This document shows, one piece after another, positions 13,374-23,900 of a stretch of DNA of 64,000 bases. The stretch comes from Chrysomallon squamiferum (taxonomy: Eukaryota; Mollusca; Gastropoda; Neomphalida; Peltospiridae). A model generated the notes under the pieces. The model saw nothing but the letters and a program-made list of their open reading frames with translations, had not been told where the DNA came from and did not search any database. Location: assembly GCA_012295275.1 (NCBI GenBank), contig CM022665.1, positions 43,078,152 to 43,142,151 on the forward strand. The letters run 5' to 3'. How positions within the stretch are numbered: the stretch's first letter is position 1; each line of letters begins with the position of its first letter. Made by a program: the position numbers and the translations under genes.

Positions 13374-13475
13374 CTAGACGTTGGTTGTTGTCTGATGTGT
13401 TGGAGAACCAGCATTTATTTGGTTTGTGGCTTCGTGTGGCTGCAAAATGATGTGTGACTCAGGACTCTCCGGTTG
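13374..13475 (-). CDS. Predicted C-terminal tail exon of the glutamate receptor
   Basis: The exon before it ends in phase 0 at a GTGAGT donor (13856-13857). The first suitable acceptor below it, ATCTTAG at 13476, opens 33 codons ending in TAG with no internal stop. The tail is hydrophilic, rich in Pro, Ser, Thr and Gln, and ends TTNV. It is not conserved enough to recognise by similarity, so this exon is less certain than the others. Confidence 0.65.
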   Translation of the reverse strand, partial: QPESPESHIILQPHEATNQINAGSPTHQTTTNV

Positions 13476-13537
13476 CTAAGATAAAATTTAAACAAAATTA
13501 AATAGTTTAAATTAGTATTAAAACTTAAAAATATGTA

Positions 13538-13592
<55 letters not shown>

Positions 13593-15323
13593 AATTTTTA
13601 TATTTATTTATTTTTATTTTATTTATTTATTTATCAAAATATTAAGTTACTAATGTTAAAAAGCAAGCAATTTAATCAACAACAGCAGCCGGTGCAACGA
13701 GTAACGATGAGTAATAAAAATATTATAAATTACAGTAATAATAATAATAATAATAATACATGTAACAATAGCAATAACAATAACAATAACAACAATAATA
13801 ATATTAATAATGATGATGATAAAAAAGAGAAGAATACAACAACAAAAAAATACTCACAGCCTCTGCTTTTTTGTAGATGATGATTTCGAAGATGCATATA
13901 ATACCTCCAGCTATAACTCCAAACAGCAGCACTATGAGCGCTCCTGAGAACGTTCCGAGATCGACACTTTCGAAAGACGGCAGCTTCACCCAGTCTCGAA
14001 CAGACGGGCTCAACGTCACTAAAGGACACAAGCCCGAAAACCATTTATCTTCAAGAAGATGAAGCGTTCCGTTTTCTTTCAGCTCCAACAGTGTTTCGTC
14101 TAGGGCGTGAGCGTACTTCCAGTCCTTGGCGTAACCGAACCCGTACGATCCCGTCTTTCGGCCGTCTCCGACGAAGAAGATATCGCACGGAGGTTGTCGA
14201 ACGTAGTATTTCGCCATTGCCGACTCCATGATAAAAGCGTAAGACTTCTTCCCTTTTCTTCGCACTTTGTTTATCCCGTCCTTAATGGAGTTGACGAAGT
14301 CGTTGTTTTCGGCTGATATCGACTTGTAAATCTGATGTAGATGCGGCAGTGGTGCCGTTCTGAAATACTGAGCAGTGGTTCCGTTTCGGAACATTCCGTA
14401 TTTTATTTCCGTCTGCTTTAGGAGGTCTTCGAGGCCACGAATTTTGTAATATTCTTCTTTTTCTTCGTATTTGGGGCCTGTTTTCAGCAAGTTTGTCAGG
14501 CTTGCGGTGAAGGTGACGAGAAAAAAAATGACGTAGATCCACCAGAAACAGGCTACCAAACGACCACCAAGCGACCTTGGTGTTCTTGTGTAACCTTGAA
14601 AATAAAATATTACGTTTCAAACGTTTGAAATACTTATTACAGACTGAGTATACAGTTACAGTGGTATCTTGATTTACGAGTTTAATTCGTTCCGTGATCG
14701 AGCTCATAACTCAAATTTTTCGTATATCAAATCATTTTTCCCAAATAAAATTAATTGAAATACCATTAATCGGTTCCGGCCCTCCAAAAACCACCCCAGT
14801 TTTTTGTAACATTTTTTAAAATAAGAAAAATATATGTATAAATGACAAATATTGTATAAAAACAAAATAAAAGAGAATGTAAAGAAATAATTTGGTTGTG
14901 TACAGGATTATGGTTTCTCCATCTTTTCATGGACAGATGTCCGCAGCTTAGAAATTATTTTAACGCCTTTGGCTGGAGTTATAGCCTTTATCGATTCCTG
15001 CTTCAGTATGGTATATACCGTAAAAGTACTACGCTCGTACTTCCTAGCCATGTTCACTTTCTTAGGATTCATTGAAATCAGGCAAAATACACGATCAAAA
15101 CACGAGCATAACACAACAGAGATTCTTCCACGGCGAGGTAACCACGTGAAGCAAACGAGTGCTGGACGGATGTTGCTGGACGGATGTTGTGTTGTTCGTT
15201 GCGCCAACTAGCGGGGGCATATCTGAAGCTCGCTTGTAACTTGGATTCTGGCTCGCGACTCAAAGCAAGTTGGCGCACTCGTAACTCGAGGTACAACTGT
15301 ATTTTATTTCGATTTATTTAATC

Positions 15324-15354
<31 letters not shown>

Positions 15355-17086
15355 TATTATTATTATTATTTTGCGAAATGACGTTAGTATTAAAACAATG
15401 TTATTTTCTTATACTTTATTCTCAGCAAACATTGGTCGCAAATTAAAAAAATAAAAATATTAAATAACAAAATGTATTAATAAGATGTATGTCTGTATCA
15501 TCGTATGAACATTTTTAGTCATCGATAATAAAGGTTACAGAAACTAGGATATTGTCTCCAGCCTATAACAATGTGGAGAAATCTATTATCATTTCAGAGT
15601 TCCGCGTCTTAATTGGTAATTTAACCTAACAACGTCATGAACAGATAATCCAACTTCGTGTTGTTTCATAAGAGATGGCGCTGGCTTTATGTAATACCGA
15701 TAAGTTTAGATATCAAAACGGAGAAGCTTATTTTGTAATTATATAACACAAAAGTAGTTTCGTAAATCAAGCAGTGATTATATCGATGTTTTCTCTCTGT
15801 TCATTAAAGATTGTTATATACGCATTTCATATCGGTTGAAAGGTGCATTAGAAGACCCTTTTTGTTAATCAGTTATTAGGCCTGTTAAAAAAACATTTTG
15901 TATGAAAAATTACGAATAGTGTATTTTGAAAGATTTCAAACAATGTTTGAATGAATTTATTTATTTATTTATTTACATACGTATGGATATAATCATTTAC
16001 TTATTTATTTATTTATATACGTATGGATGTAATCGTTTATTTATTTATTTATTTATTTATTTTTTTTTTTTTTTTAAAAGAGATATAAACGTGAAAAATA
16101 ACTAACCTTGCAACATCCAGGCGCTGATTGTAAACCAGAACGAATTGTTACAGTTAAAAGATTCAGCCTCCCGAATAGTCGCTTCGCCATCTTTCGCCAT
16201 TTGTCGCCATTCGTACGGATTAAACCGAGCTATGATGTAGATGACCGTGCTTACTCCGAAGTAACATATTAATGACATCATCCACACACTCTGCTCGAAA
16301 GGTATGAACAGACGCGATATTCTCTCTTGGAATGATTTTTTCAAAGGCTCGGGTTTCTTTAAGATTATAACTGGTCCGAACGTTTGGAAAGGAATAGAGA
16401 ACTGGATAGCCTTCCTTCGCCGTGACGATATTGTGAGTGGTGCAGCAGCCAAATCATAATTCTGTCCAAAAAAATAAAAATAAAAAATAAAAAAAATAAA
16501 AATAAAGTATTTTTCATAAAACAACGACAACAATGATTATTACATCTTCAAAATCAATATTGCAGCTGCTACTTCTGTTATTACAATATTTTAATCTTAC
16601 GGTCTTTTAATTACTATACTTCTGCTGCTGCAACTTTTGTTATCGTAGCGTTTATTATTGTTAATACTAATTCTGTTATCATCTACACGATTACTTCTGT
16701 TATTACTAATACCACCATTATTATTTATTATTATTACCAACATTTCCATCATCATCGCTTGTAAAACTACTATCTTTACATCACTGAATGCTATCGGTAA
16801 ACCCACTACTGCTAATATGACTATTAATATTGTTGCTATTACTATTAATACAAAAACCACGTCAGCTATGACTACTTAACATTCTCATTAATGACTATTA
16901 TATCATCAAAATCAATACTGCTACTGATGCTGTAACTACTATTATTTGTTGTCCTTTTTGACTGTTACTACTATTATTATTCGAAATAATACAAAACCTA
17001 CGTCAGTTATAACTATTATAAAACTTTACTTCAGTTTGTACTTTCATTGTTATTATAGCTATTATTAACTTTAACACAAATTCACC

Positions 17087-17140
<54 letters not shown>

Positions 17141-17400
17141 GGGTTAGGATGTTTAGCTGAGAAATTATAGGTAGCAGGATCAGTCCTCGTCATTGTTTTA
17201 CTATTCAGCTTTGATTTATCAGTGTGTTTTCCTGTCTACGGGAAGGTATATATAGGATGTAGCTTACTGCTAACTGAACAACAGAAGCCAGTCGAATGGC
17301 GGTACAGGATTTCCTCTGTTATTCTTCGGGCCTTAACTATATGCATTATGCACTATAACGTTTTACTGAGCCATCGTTAGTTAAATGATGCTTTTTTTCG

Positions 17401-17448
<48 letters not shown>

Positions 17449-17622
17449 TAGCACGTCAATCTTTTGCCCGATATAGTACAAGAATGTAACTTAGAACGAG
17501 ACTGTGGCAGTTATAAATAACTTGGACAGAATTAGTTACAGGAGAACGCTCAAAGGCATTTTAGTATCTGCCAAGTCCCACGCATTTTATGGCAGCAACG
17601 TATTATTTAGACTCTTACCCTG

Positions 17623-17670
<48 letters not shown>

Positions 17671-17824
17671 GCACATTATTTGTTTAATAGGACCAATAAA
17701 GCAACCAGTTTTGGGATAATAGGTGTTTAAAGGACGCTTATGCGATATAATTACTCTTATTACTGATATTGCTTCTGGATAACATAACATATACTAACAC
17801 TGCTGCCGCTGTTGCTTCTTACTA

Positions 17825-17857
<33 letters not shown>

Positions 17858-17864
17858 ATGTATA

Positions 17865-17897
<33 letters not shown>

Positions 17898-18157
17898 TAT
17901 TATTATTATTACAGTTGATACTGCTGCTGCTGCTACTACTTACGTGTATTATTATTTTTACTACTACTACTACTACAACAAATACGACAGTAGTTATTAA
18001 TAATAGACTTAAATTCAGTACTCCTGCCAGTTTGGTACTACTACCATTACTACCACAACCACCACCACAACCAATAACCTTATCATTATTCCATGAGCGA
18101 ATTAATTATTACAAAAACTCGAAAAGTATACATTTTTTCCAGTCTAGATATTAAAAC

Positions 18158-18190
<33 letters not shown>

Positions 18191-18566
18191 AATAAATAAA
18201 TAAAAAAAAAAAAGAAAGAAAGAAAGAAAGAAAGAAGAAATATTTCCTTATTGCAAATGATGAATTAATTTTATTATTTTAATCATATTCGTACCCGGTT
18301 TAATACTTCCCCTACAAGACCGTCCCAACTTCCGTTTTCGTGAAGATTTCCGAACTGTTGACCTGGTAAGATGTGAATTGTGTAATCGACATTCATGCTG
18401 TTAGCCACACTATCTAGAATATCCTTGATGTAACCTTCATACTGCCCTGGATTCGTTTCGTTCGTATTGTCTGAGGTTCTCATCAAAAAAGGTGTAATCT
18501 ACAAATACGAAGTAAATCATCAGTTAAAGATTATTTTTGTTATCCAGTAATATTTCATCTCTCATA

Positions 18567-18636
<70 letters not shown>

Positions 18637-18654
18637 CATACACATATATACACA

Positions 18655-18692
<38 letters not shown>

Positions 18693-20327
18693 AACACATA
18701 TATATACATATAAATATACAATATACACACACACGTGCAGAGCATCTGGCCAACTAATGAAAATTGAAAAATGCGGTGCGCGTGTATTTTCTGAAACAGA
18801 AGGTTATTTTTCACCCTTCCACTTGTTATCACCAGCTGTTTTGTGAAAACACTTACTGATGTTTGCAGAGGTTTTCCAAAACACATTGCTGGAAATGAAA
18901 CGTTTAACGAAAACAAGATAATGATTTGATATCCCAGAACGTCTGGGGATAATACTAAAATGATCTGATTTTCACGAAACTAATTAAATGAGAAGAAGAA
19001 AAACAAACGCTGTTTGACGATTTCGATTCTCCTAGGGAGAGAGAATATATTTTCGTTCAATTTGTGTTTTCGTGCAGTTACAATCTAATATAGTTATAAT
19101 AAAAATATGTGAAATATATATATATATATTTTTTTTTTTTTTTCATTTATTTATCCTGGAACATTATGAAGTTAATTAAGAGATATAACTGCGGAAGAGC
19201 TGGTATTTATCAAATCTCCCAGAAGACAACCCACGTAAGCAGTTTTGAGTACTTTGTGCACGACTGAACTACCCTTTGCTGACGTCTTTTAAAAACTAAG
19301 TATTTCGTCACACGCGAGTCAATAATTATTTATCACGAAGCGGTAATGTTTTAGGCAAGAAATATTTATCATAGTTATTTACTGAACCTAATTCACCATT
19401 ACATTAGATTATACAGTATCGTGGTACATTTATAAAAGACAAGATACTCGCTTGTAAATTTCAGAAATTCGTTTTTCTGTTTCCATAGTGTAACATAAAC
19501 GCGACGAATTCCATTTAAAGAAACTGATTTTCTGTTTGCGCGCTGTAACAACAAATTGAATAAAAGGATCGATAAATAAAAGAATGTACGATCGATCGAA
19601 TAAATAAACTGATCCGTTTAATGATTATTCGAACGGATGAAGCTACAATAAATGAATGACAAATCAGTTTCTGAATGAATGAACGTATGAATGAATGAAA
19701 TAATTAATAAATTAATATATATAAACCACTCACCAGTACAGAAACCACCTTAATAGTAACAGCCTAAAAAGAAAAGAAAAGAAAAAACAAATCAAAGTAA
19801 AAAAAAGGATTTAAAATGTAATAACGTATTTAGAAAATGATACGGCTATAATAATAACTGTGTGAGCAAAAGTACATTTTGTATATCGTAATTAGACAGT
19901 AAAAAATCATCCTACAACGTTATAGCTTAAAATCAACATGTTTTATTTAATGTTCACAGTTATTAATAAAAGAAATCTGATTTAGAGATAATCTATTTCT
20001 TCTTCCTCTTGTTGTTGTTGTTATTATTATGTTTATTTATTTATTTATTTAATTATTTCTAACCAATTTTTTATTTTATTATTTTGTCCTTTTTCTTTAC
20101 TAAATTAAATGTTAATAAATTCCTTACGGCTGATTAAAATTTATTAGTGTCATCCGAAATCGTCCGCAATAGACCGACTTATGACATTTCCTTTTTGTTT
20201 TTCATCTACCGTTCCCTGAAATACCAGTTAGTGGAGGGGGAAAAAATAAGAACAAACAGGAATAGTTCGCTTCGTATAGCTTCGAGCAACTCTGTTTTTG
20301 GAAGTAGGAAGAAGAAAAGAATAGAAG

Positions 20328-20363
<36 letters not shown>

Positions 20364-20682
20364 TCCGCCATAGATTCGTTTCATCAGTGTTTAACGCATT
20401 ATTATCCCAAACTGATGCACTCAGTGTAGCTTTGGGCTGTTTGATTTTTATAGGTTGTCTGACGTCTATAAATAAGTAGTCGTCTTATAGTTAATATTAT
20501 TTATTATTGTTTCGTACAGATTATTTTGTTATTTTGTTATTGTTTTGGTTCTCTATTTTTGGCAGTGGGTAAATGTCGAAAACACATAAGCCTGTATTCA
20601 AATTTTACACTCCTAGTGCTAAAACACTGAACAATAAAAAAAGCTAATTATGGTGGAAATTCGTCTAGTCTCTTGAACCGGA

Positions 20683-20724
<42 letters not shown>

Positions 20725-20890
20725 GTTATTGTAGTAGTAGTAGTAGTAGTTGTTGTTGTTGTTGTTGTTGTTGTTATTATTATTATTTCTTTATTATGAT
20801 CATAGTGTTGTGATTATTTTTTCTCTCTCTCCATAAAACTAAGGTTTTATGATTTTAAGAAAAATATTTATTCTAAAATATGATTATTAT

Positions 20891-20924
<34 letters not shown>

Positions 20925-21046
20925 TTAATTTGTATTTTTATATTTTTCTTTTCTTATTACTTTATTTGATTTTATTTTATTTGATATTTATTTTAATTAT
21001 TATTATTTTTATTTTTCTATTTTTTGTTTTATTTATTTATTTATTA

Positions 21047-21088
<42 letters not shown>

Positions 21089-21576
21089 TTTTTTTTTTTT
21101 TTTTTTTGTCGTAGTACTTTTAACTGTAGCAATGTAGCGATGTAGCAATTATTTTAATAGTGCTGGAGGATATGGAAGATTCTTTCCTCCGTTTTACGAC
21201 ATCATAGAACCGATAATCAGCAGCTTGATTTTGATTTTAATGGAACAGTATCACGAATTAGTGTCTGTAGGGACATATTCTGTTTCTCACTAGAAAATTA
21301 AGCGGAACATACAAAGGATGGTCGCATCCTTCTGTTTTTAGCCGATCGATATTTTGTCTTTATATGAATCTCATTATTTCCACCAAAATGAAGGCGCACC
21401 CCACAACTGAAATGCTATACCGACATTTGATGAACAGCACGTCATAGAAGATTTTAAACATTTGTTAAAAGTTTTATTTGCGTTTTGTCTCACTTTTTTC
21501 TCTTTTAGTGGTCTGACATATAAGAAGACTGCTGACAAGCGTAAAATTGAAATTCAACAGGAATATGAGAACGATT

Positions 21577-21616
<40 letters not shown>

Positions 21617-22709
21617 CTATAGAAGGAAATTATGAAATTCTTCCTTCTATTAGAACATTGATTTTTTCTTTTCGTTTTTTTTTTTTTTTTCTTCACTTTT
21701 TCTCTTTATTTTATTTATTTTTTGATCCAAAGAATTACTGTTATAAATATGGACGGCATGCAAAATGGCCATGGTGCATTGCAAAACCGGAAAGGTCAGT
21801 GAAAAGTACTAAAAAATCTCTTACTTTCAACCGTACTATAAATAGCATCCTTCATTGTTTCGGGCAAACATCTATTTTGGTTAGTTACTGCAGTCGGCAT
21901 CAGTATTTCACGTTTTTTTTTTTTTTTTTTAATATATGATATTGGAGCAGCAGTAATACTAGATGCAGTATCTGTAGAGACACTTGTATTAACAACAGTG
22001 TTTTTTTCGTGTTGTAGTAGCAGTAATAACTGATATGGTGTAGGTAGTAAGAGTAGAAGTAATAAAATTTGTGTAAAGTAAAAAACAGAAGTAGTATCAG
22101 AAGAGCAGCAGTAGAAGTGGGAGCAGTAGCAGTAGTGATGGTGGTAGTATAAGTTTCAATGGTCGTAGTAGTAACAGTAGTATAAGTAATAGTGGGAATG
22201 GTAGTAGTAACAAAAACGGTAATTGTAAAAGTAATAATAGTTGCAGTAGTAGCACAGTAATAGTAATAAACGTAGTAGTAGTGGTAGTAGCAGCAGTAAT
22301 AGTCGCAATAGTCGTAGTAGTGGTAGTGGTAATGGTAGTAGTAGTAGTAGTAGAAGAAGAAGAAATGGTAGTAGTCCTGCTAACAGAAACTGGAGGAAAA
22401 AAGGAGAAGAAGAAGAAGTAAAAGTTACTGTTGTATTATTAGTAGAAGTAAAAGGAAGAAGTTACATTATTTTGATTTTGCCAAAAATGATCGTCCACTG
22501 TATATCATTGTACATGTTTTAAATATAATTACACCAGTATTTGCTTATACTGTTCAATTGGTCATCTGTCAATAACTAAAAAATATATTTTTAAAACTTG
22601 TTTTTCTCTTCTTCTTTTTTTTTTATTTATTTTTTTTTTTTTTTATAGCTTTTACAAAATTTTAATTATTTAATTATTTAATTCTATTATATCAACTGTG
22701 TGTAATTAT

Positions 22710-22776
<67 letters not shown>

Positions 22777-23707
22777 AAATTATAAAATTTATTATGAAAA
22801 CTAACAAAAATATATAAGTACAAAAATTAGAAAATAAATTTAGAATTAAACCATCTCTTAAATTGTGTGCAGTTTTCGGAACACGTCATAACATAAGATT
22901 ATTTTATTATTAATAAATATATTTAAAAATAAAAACGTAAAGATAGAACAAGAATGTTTTTTTTTTTTTGTAACACGCCGGCTTTATGCATGTCCTGAAA
23001 TAGGAATGTACTTCAACTGTTTGTATAATCTGATTCTATTCACATCACGCGTGGTTGAAGCAATTAGCTTAATAATATAAATGATCTCATGGCAATTTTT
23101 TCATTTTCTTAAACAAAAAAAAAATAAAATAAAATAAAATAAAATGTAACAAAATCAAATAGAAATATGAAAAGTAAAGAGGCAAGATAACAAAAAGATT
23201 TTGAAGTAAAAAAAAAAAAAAAAACATCTTATAAACATCAAAAGCTAAATTTTGTTAGACAGTTTTATATCACGAAATCCACCGAAGTTATAATTATACA
23301 AAGATTTAACAGCATTATATTTATATTTAATAACTTCTTCTCTACATATAATCGTTAATCTTGTTTATCATAATAAATAGGTGAGCTTTTTTAAAAATCT
23401 TTTTATGAATTTTCCAGATAAACTAAAACAAAAACACACTGTTTTACCAGTTTATAAAACAAGATTAAATCTAATATTTATTTTAAGAACGACACACAGT
23501 AAAGCTATGAAGTCGGCAGAGTTTTCAAATATAGATATGTAAAAAAAAAAATAAAAAAAAAAAAAAATAATAATAATAATAAAAAATAGACACGATTGAA
23601 AAATAAATAGCACGTAGCAGTTACGATAGTGTTATATTAATAATTACCTGTCCAGGAGTCACCAAAACAGCGGCAATCCATAACAGAACGGTTTCTGAGA
23701 GCTTCAT
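13374..23707 (-). CDS. Short ionotropic glutamate receptor lacking the amino-terminal domain (6 exons, 495 aa)
   Basis: Exons in reading order are 23707-23648, 19763-19734, 18498-18295, 16461-16107, 14594-13858 and 13475-13374. They join in phase to 1488 nt, 495 residues and TAG. Residues 1-20 are a signal peptide (MKLSETVLLWIAAVLV). The S1 half of the ligand domain starts at once (AVTIKVVSV, EGYIKDIL, GSWDGLVGE, DLAAAPLTISS), with Thr108 and Arg113 at the glutamate-contact positions. M1 is about 154-176, the pore loop 200-217 and M3 228-253. S2 has GTTA (288-291), Glu340 and the Cys353/Cys406 pair; M4 is about 431-456. The tail ends TTNV, a class I PDZ ligand pattern. The amino-terminal domain (about 400 residues) of AMPA, kainate and NMDA subunits is absent, as in kainate-binding proteins and most protostome IR receptors. 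It probably forms a glutamate-gated or modulatory plasma-membrane channel. The two short first exons and the tail exon are inferred from phase and splice sites only. Confidence 0.88.
13536..13600. repeat. (ATT)n microsatellite
   Basis: About 17 ATT units followed by degenerate TTTATTTA tracts, in the last receptor intron (13476-13857). An AAT/AAC-rich tract follows at 13735-13825. Confidence 0.9.
14659..15299 (-). mobile_element. Tigger/pogo-like DNA transposon remnant with terminal inverted repeats and TA target duplication
   Basis: The left end cagtggtatcttgatttacg and the reverse complement of the right end cagttgtacctcgagttacg match over most of the first 23-24 bases, and both continue into agt. 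TA flanks both sides (14657-14658 and 15300-15301). This terminus type and TA duplication fit pogo/Tigger elements. Inside, on the minus strand, is a short transposase N-terminal remnant. The element lies in the receptor intron 14595-16106 and is too short (641 bp) to be autonomous. Confidence 0.78.
14908..15072 (-). pseudogene. Tigger-type transposase N-terminal remnant
   Basis: The frame starting at 15072 reads MNPKKVNMA, then RKYERSTFTVYTILKQ, then TPAKGVKIISK and SVHEKMEKP before a stop. In Tigger/CENP-B-like transposases the helix-turn-helix region has a similar order: SPKKV near the start, STVxTILKxK, TPAKGxxxISKxR, and HEEMEKLL. Here the part between MNPKKVNMA and RKYERS is too short, so an internal deletion is likely. 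Everything after MEK is missing. It cannot encode an active enzyme. Confidence 0.6.
15950..16075. repeat. ~60-bp tandem duplication with TTTA repeats
   Basis: The block (TTTA)n, then acatacgtatggatataatcat is followed by a second copy with atacgtatggatgtaatcgt, then more TTTA and a T run, ending about 30 bases from the end of exon 4. Confidence 0.7.
16540..17140. repeat. Degenerate trinucleotide field ending in (ATT)n
   Basis: About 550 bases of imperfect three-base periodicity (attactgct, tgttatta, ctactatt), leading into a perfect ATT array at about 17088-17140. Open frames in this stretch come from the periodicity and are not genes. Confidence 0.7.
17141..17404 (+). mobile_element. Decayed mollusc-type tRNA-derived SINE inside an ATT array
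   Basis: From left to right there is a tRNA-like head (ttagctgag, then ggtagcaggatcagtcctcg, B-box-like), cctgtctacgggaaggtata, tactgctaac, gtcgaatggcggtacagg, tttcctctgttat, ccttaactatatgcat, cactataacg, and catcgttagttaaatgatgc. As I remember it, this order matches the body and tail of a SINE common in molluscs. It is bounded on both sides by perfect ATT arrays, as if inserted into one array. The identification rests on memory of the consensus, not on an alignment. Confidence 0.55.
17404..17450. repeat. (ATT)n microsatellite after the SINE
   Basis: About 14 ATT units directly follow the SINE-like body; the same motif precedes it. Confidence 0.9.
17626..17668. repeat. (CT)n microsatellite
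   Basis: About 21 CT units in receptor intron 16462-18294. Confidence 0.95.
17822..17960. repeat. TATG/TG/TA/ATT/CTG compound microsatellite
   Basis: TA, TATG, TG, TA and ATT runs in series, passing into degenerate CTG/CTA triplets up to about 17980. Confidence 0.85.
18155..18236. repeat. AAT/AAAT/AAAG compound microsatellite
   Basis: (AAT)n, then (AAAT)n, a poly(A) run and (AAAG)n, ending about 60 bases from the end of receptor exon 3. Confidence 0.85.
18571..18735. repeat. CT/TA/CA compound microsatellite
   Basis: (CT)n for about 48 bases, (TA)n, then CA-rich and TA-rich blocks, in the receptor intron 18499-19733. Confidence 0.9.
19734..19763 (-). CDS. 30-nt microexon of the glutamate receptor
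   Basis: This 10-codon exon encodes AVTIKVVSVL, the first beta strand of the S1 lobe, in the place where other receptors have a VVTTILEEP-like strand. It is phase 0 at both ends, with a TTTTTAG acceptor and a GTGAGT donor. It links the signal peptide exon (Q20) to ITPFLMRTS of the next exon. Skipping it would keep the frame but delete the strand. Confidence 0.78.
20328..20361. repeat. Poly(A) tract, about 34 A
   Basis: A long homopolymer in receptor intron 1. It could be the tail of an unrecognised retroposed fragment to its left, but I see no identifiable body. Confidence 0.7.
20680..20935. repeat. ATT/GTA/GTT triplet arrays
   Basis: (ATT)n, (GTA)n and (GTT)n follow each other at about 20683-20785, then a second (GTA)n at about 20889-20922, in receptor intron 1. 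Confidence 0.85.
21048..21107. repeat. (ATT)n followed by poly(T)
   Basis: ATT repeats run into a T tract, in receptor intron 1. Confidence 0.9.
21579..21616. repeat. Poly(T) tract, 38 T
   Basis: The longest homopolymer noted in the window, in receptor intron 1. Homopolymers of this length often change size in assemblies. Confidence 0.9.
21945..22465. repeat. Degenerate (AGT/AGC/AGA) triplet field
   Basis: About 500 bases with a strong three-base beat (gtagtag, agcagtaat, agaagaaga) and many substitutions. On the plus strand it could be misread as Ser- or Val-rich coding sequence, but frames are broken repeatedly. Confidence 0.7.
22713..22777. repeat. (CT)n(CA)n microsatellite
   Basis: About 20 CT units directly followed by about 13 CA units, the same compound order as near 10.5 kb. 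Confidence 0.95.
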
Positions 23708-23726
23708 ATTTCCCGTGTGGAGTTTC

Positions 23727-23744
23727 CTATCCCGCGAACCCCAT
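23727..23744 (-). promoter_or_regulatory. Possible upstream ORF before the receptor start
   Basis: A six-codon frame, ATG to TAG (MGFAG), ends 19 bases before the receptor ATG. If the transcript starts upstream of it, it could lower translation. The transcription start is unknown. The flanking 23.7-23.9 kb segment is clearly GC-richer and CpG-richer than its surroundings, as expected for a promoter or 5' UTR. Confidence 0.3.
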
Positions 23745-23900
23745 ACACACGAGCATGTTAGCGTACGCCCGATCTCTTTCCGCTAGGACGATTCCAAATC
23801 TCAACGTACATTTGCCTGATTTGGCTTCGGATCAAATTTCTGCTCGGCGCGCGTCTTGCAGCCCTCGCCGAGTCTGTGGATCGCGATGAGAGAGAGAACC
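23740..23900 (-). promoter_or_regulatory. CpG-rich putative promoter/5' UTR of the receptor gene
   Basis: About 160 bases with many CpG dinucleotides (for example cgcgcgtc, tcgccgag, atcgcgatg) sit just upstream of the receptor start codon in otherwise very AT-rich DNA. No TATA box or initiator can be assigned with confidence. Confidence 0.4.

Noticed and set aside
14908-15211. A host protein-coding exon inside the receptor intron
   Set aside because: The frame lies within terminal inverted repeats with TA duplication and resembles a Tigger transposase start, so it belongs to a transposon remnant.
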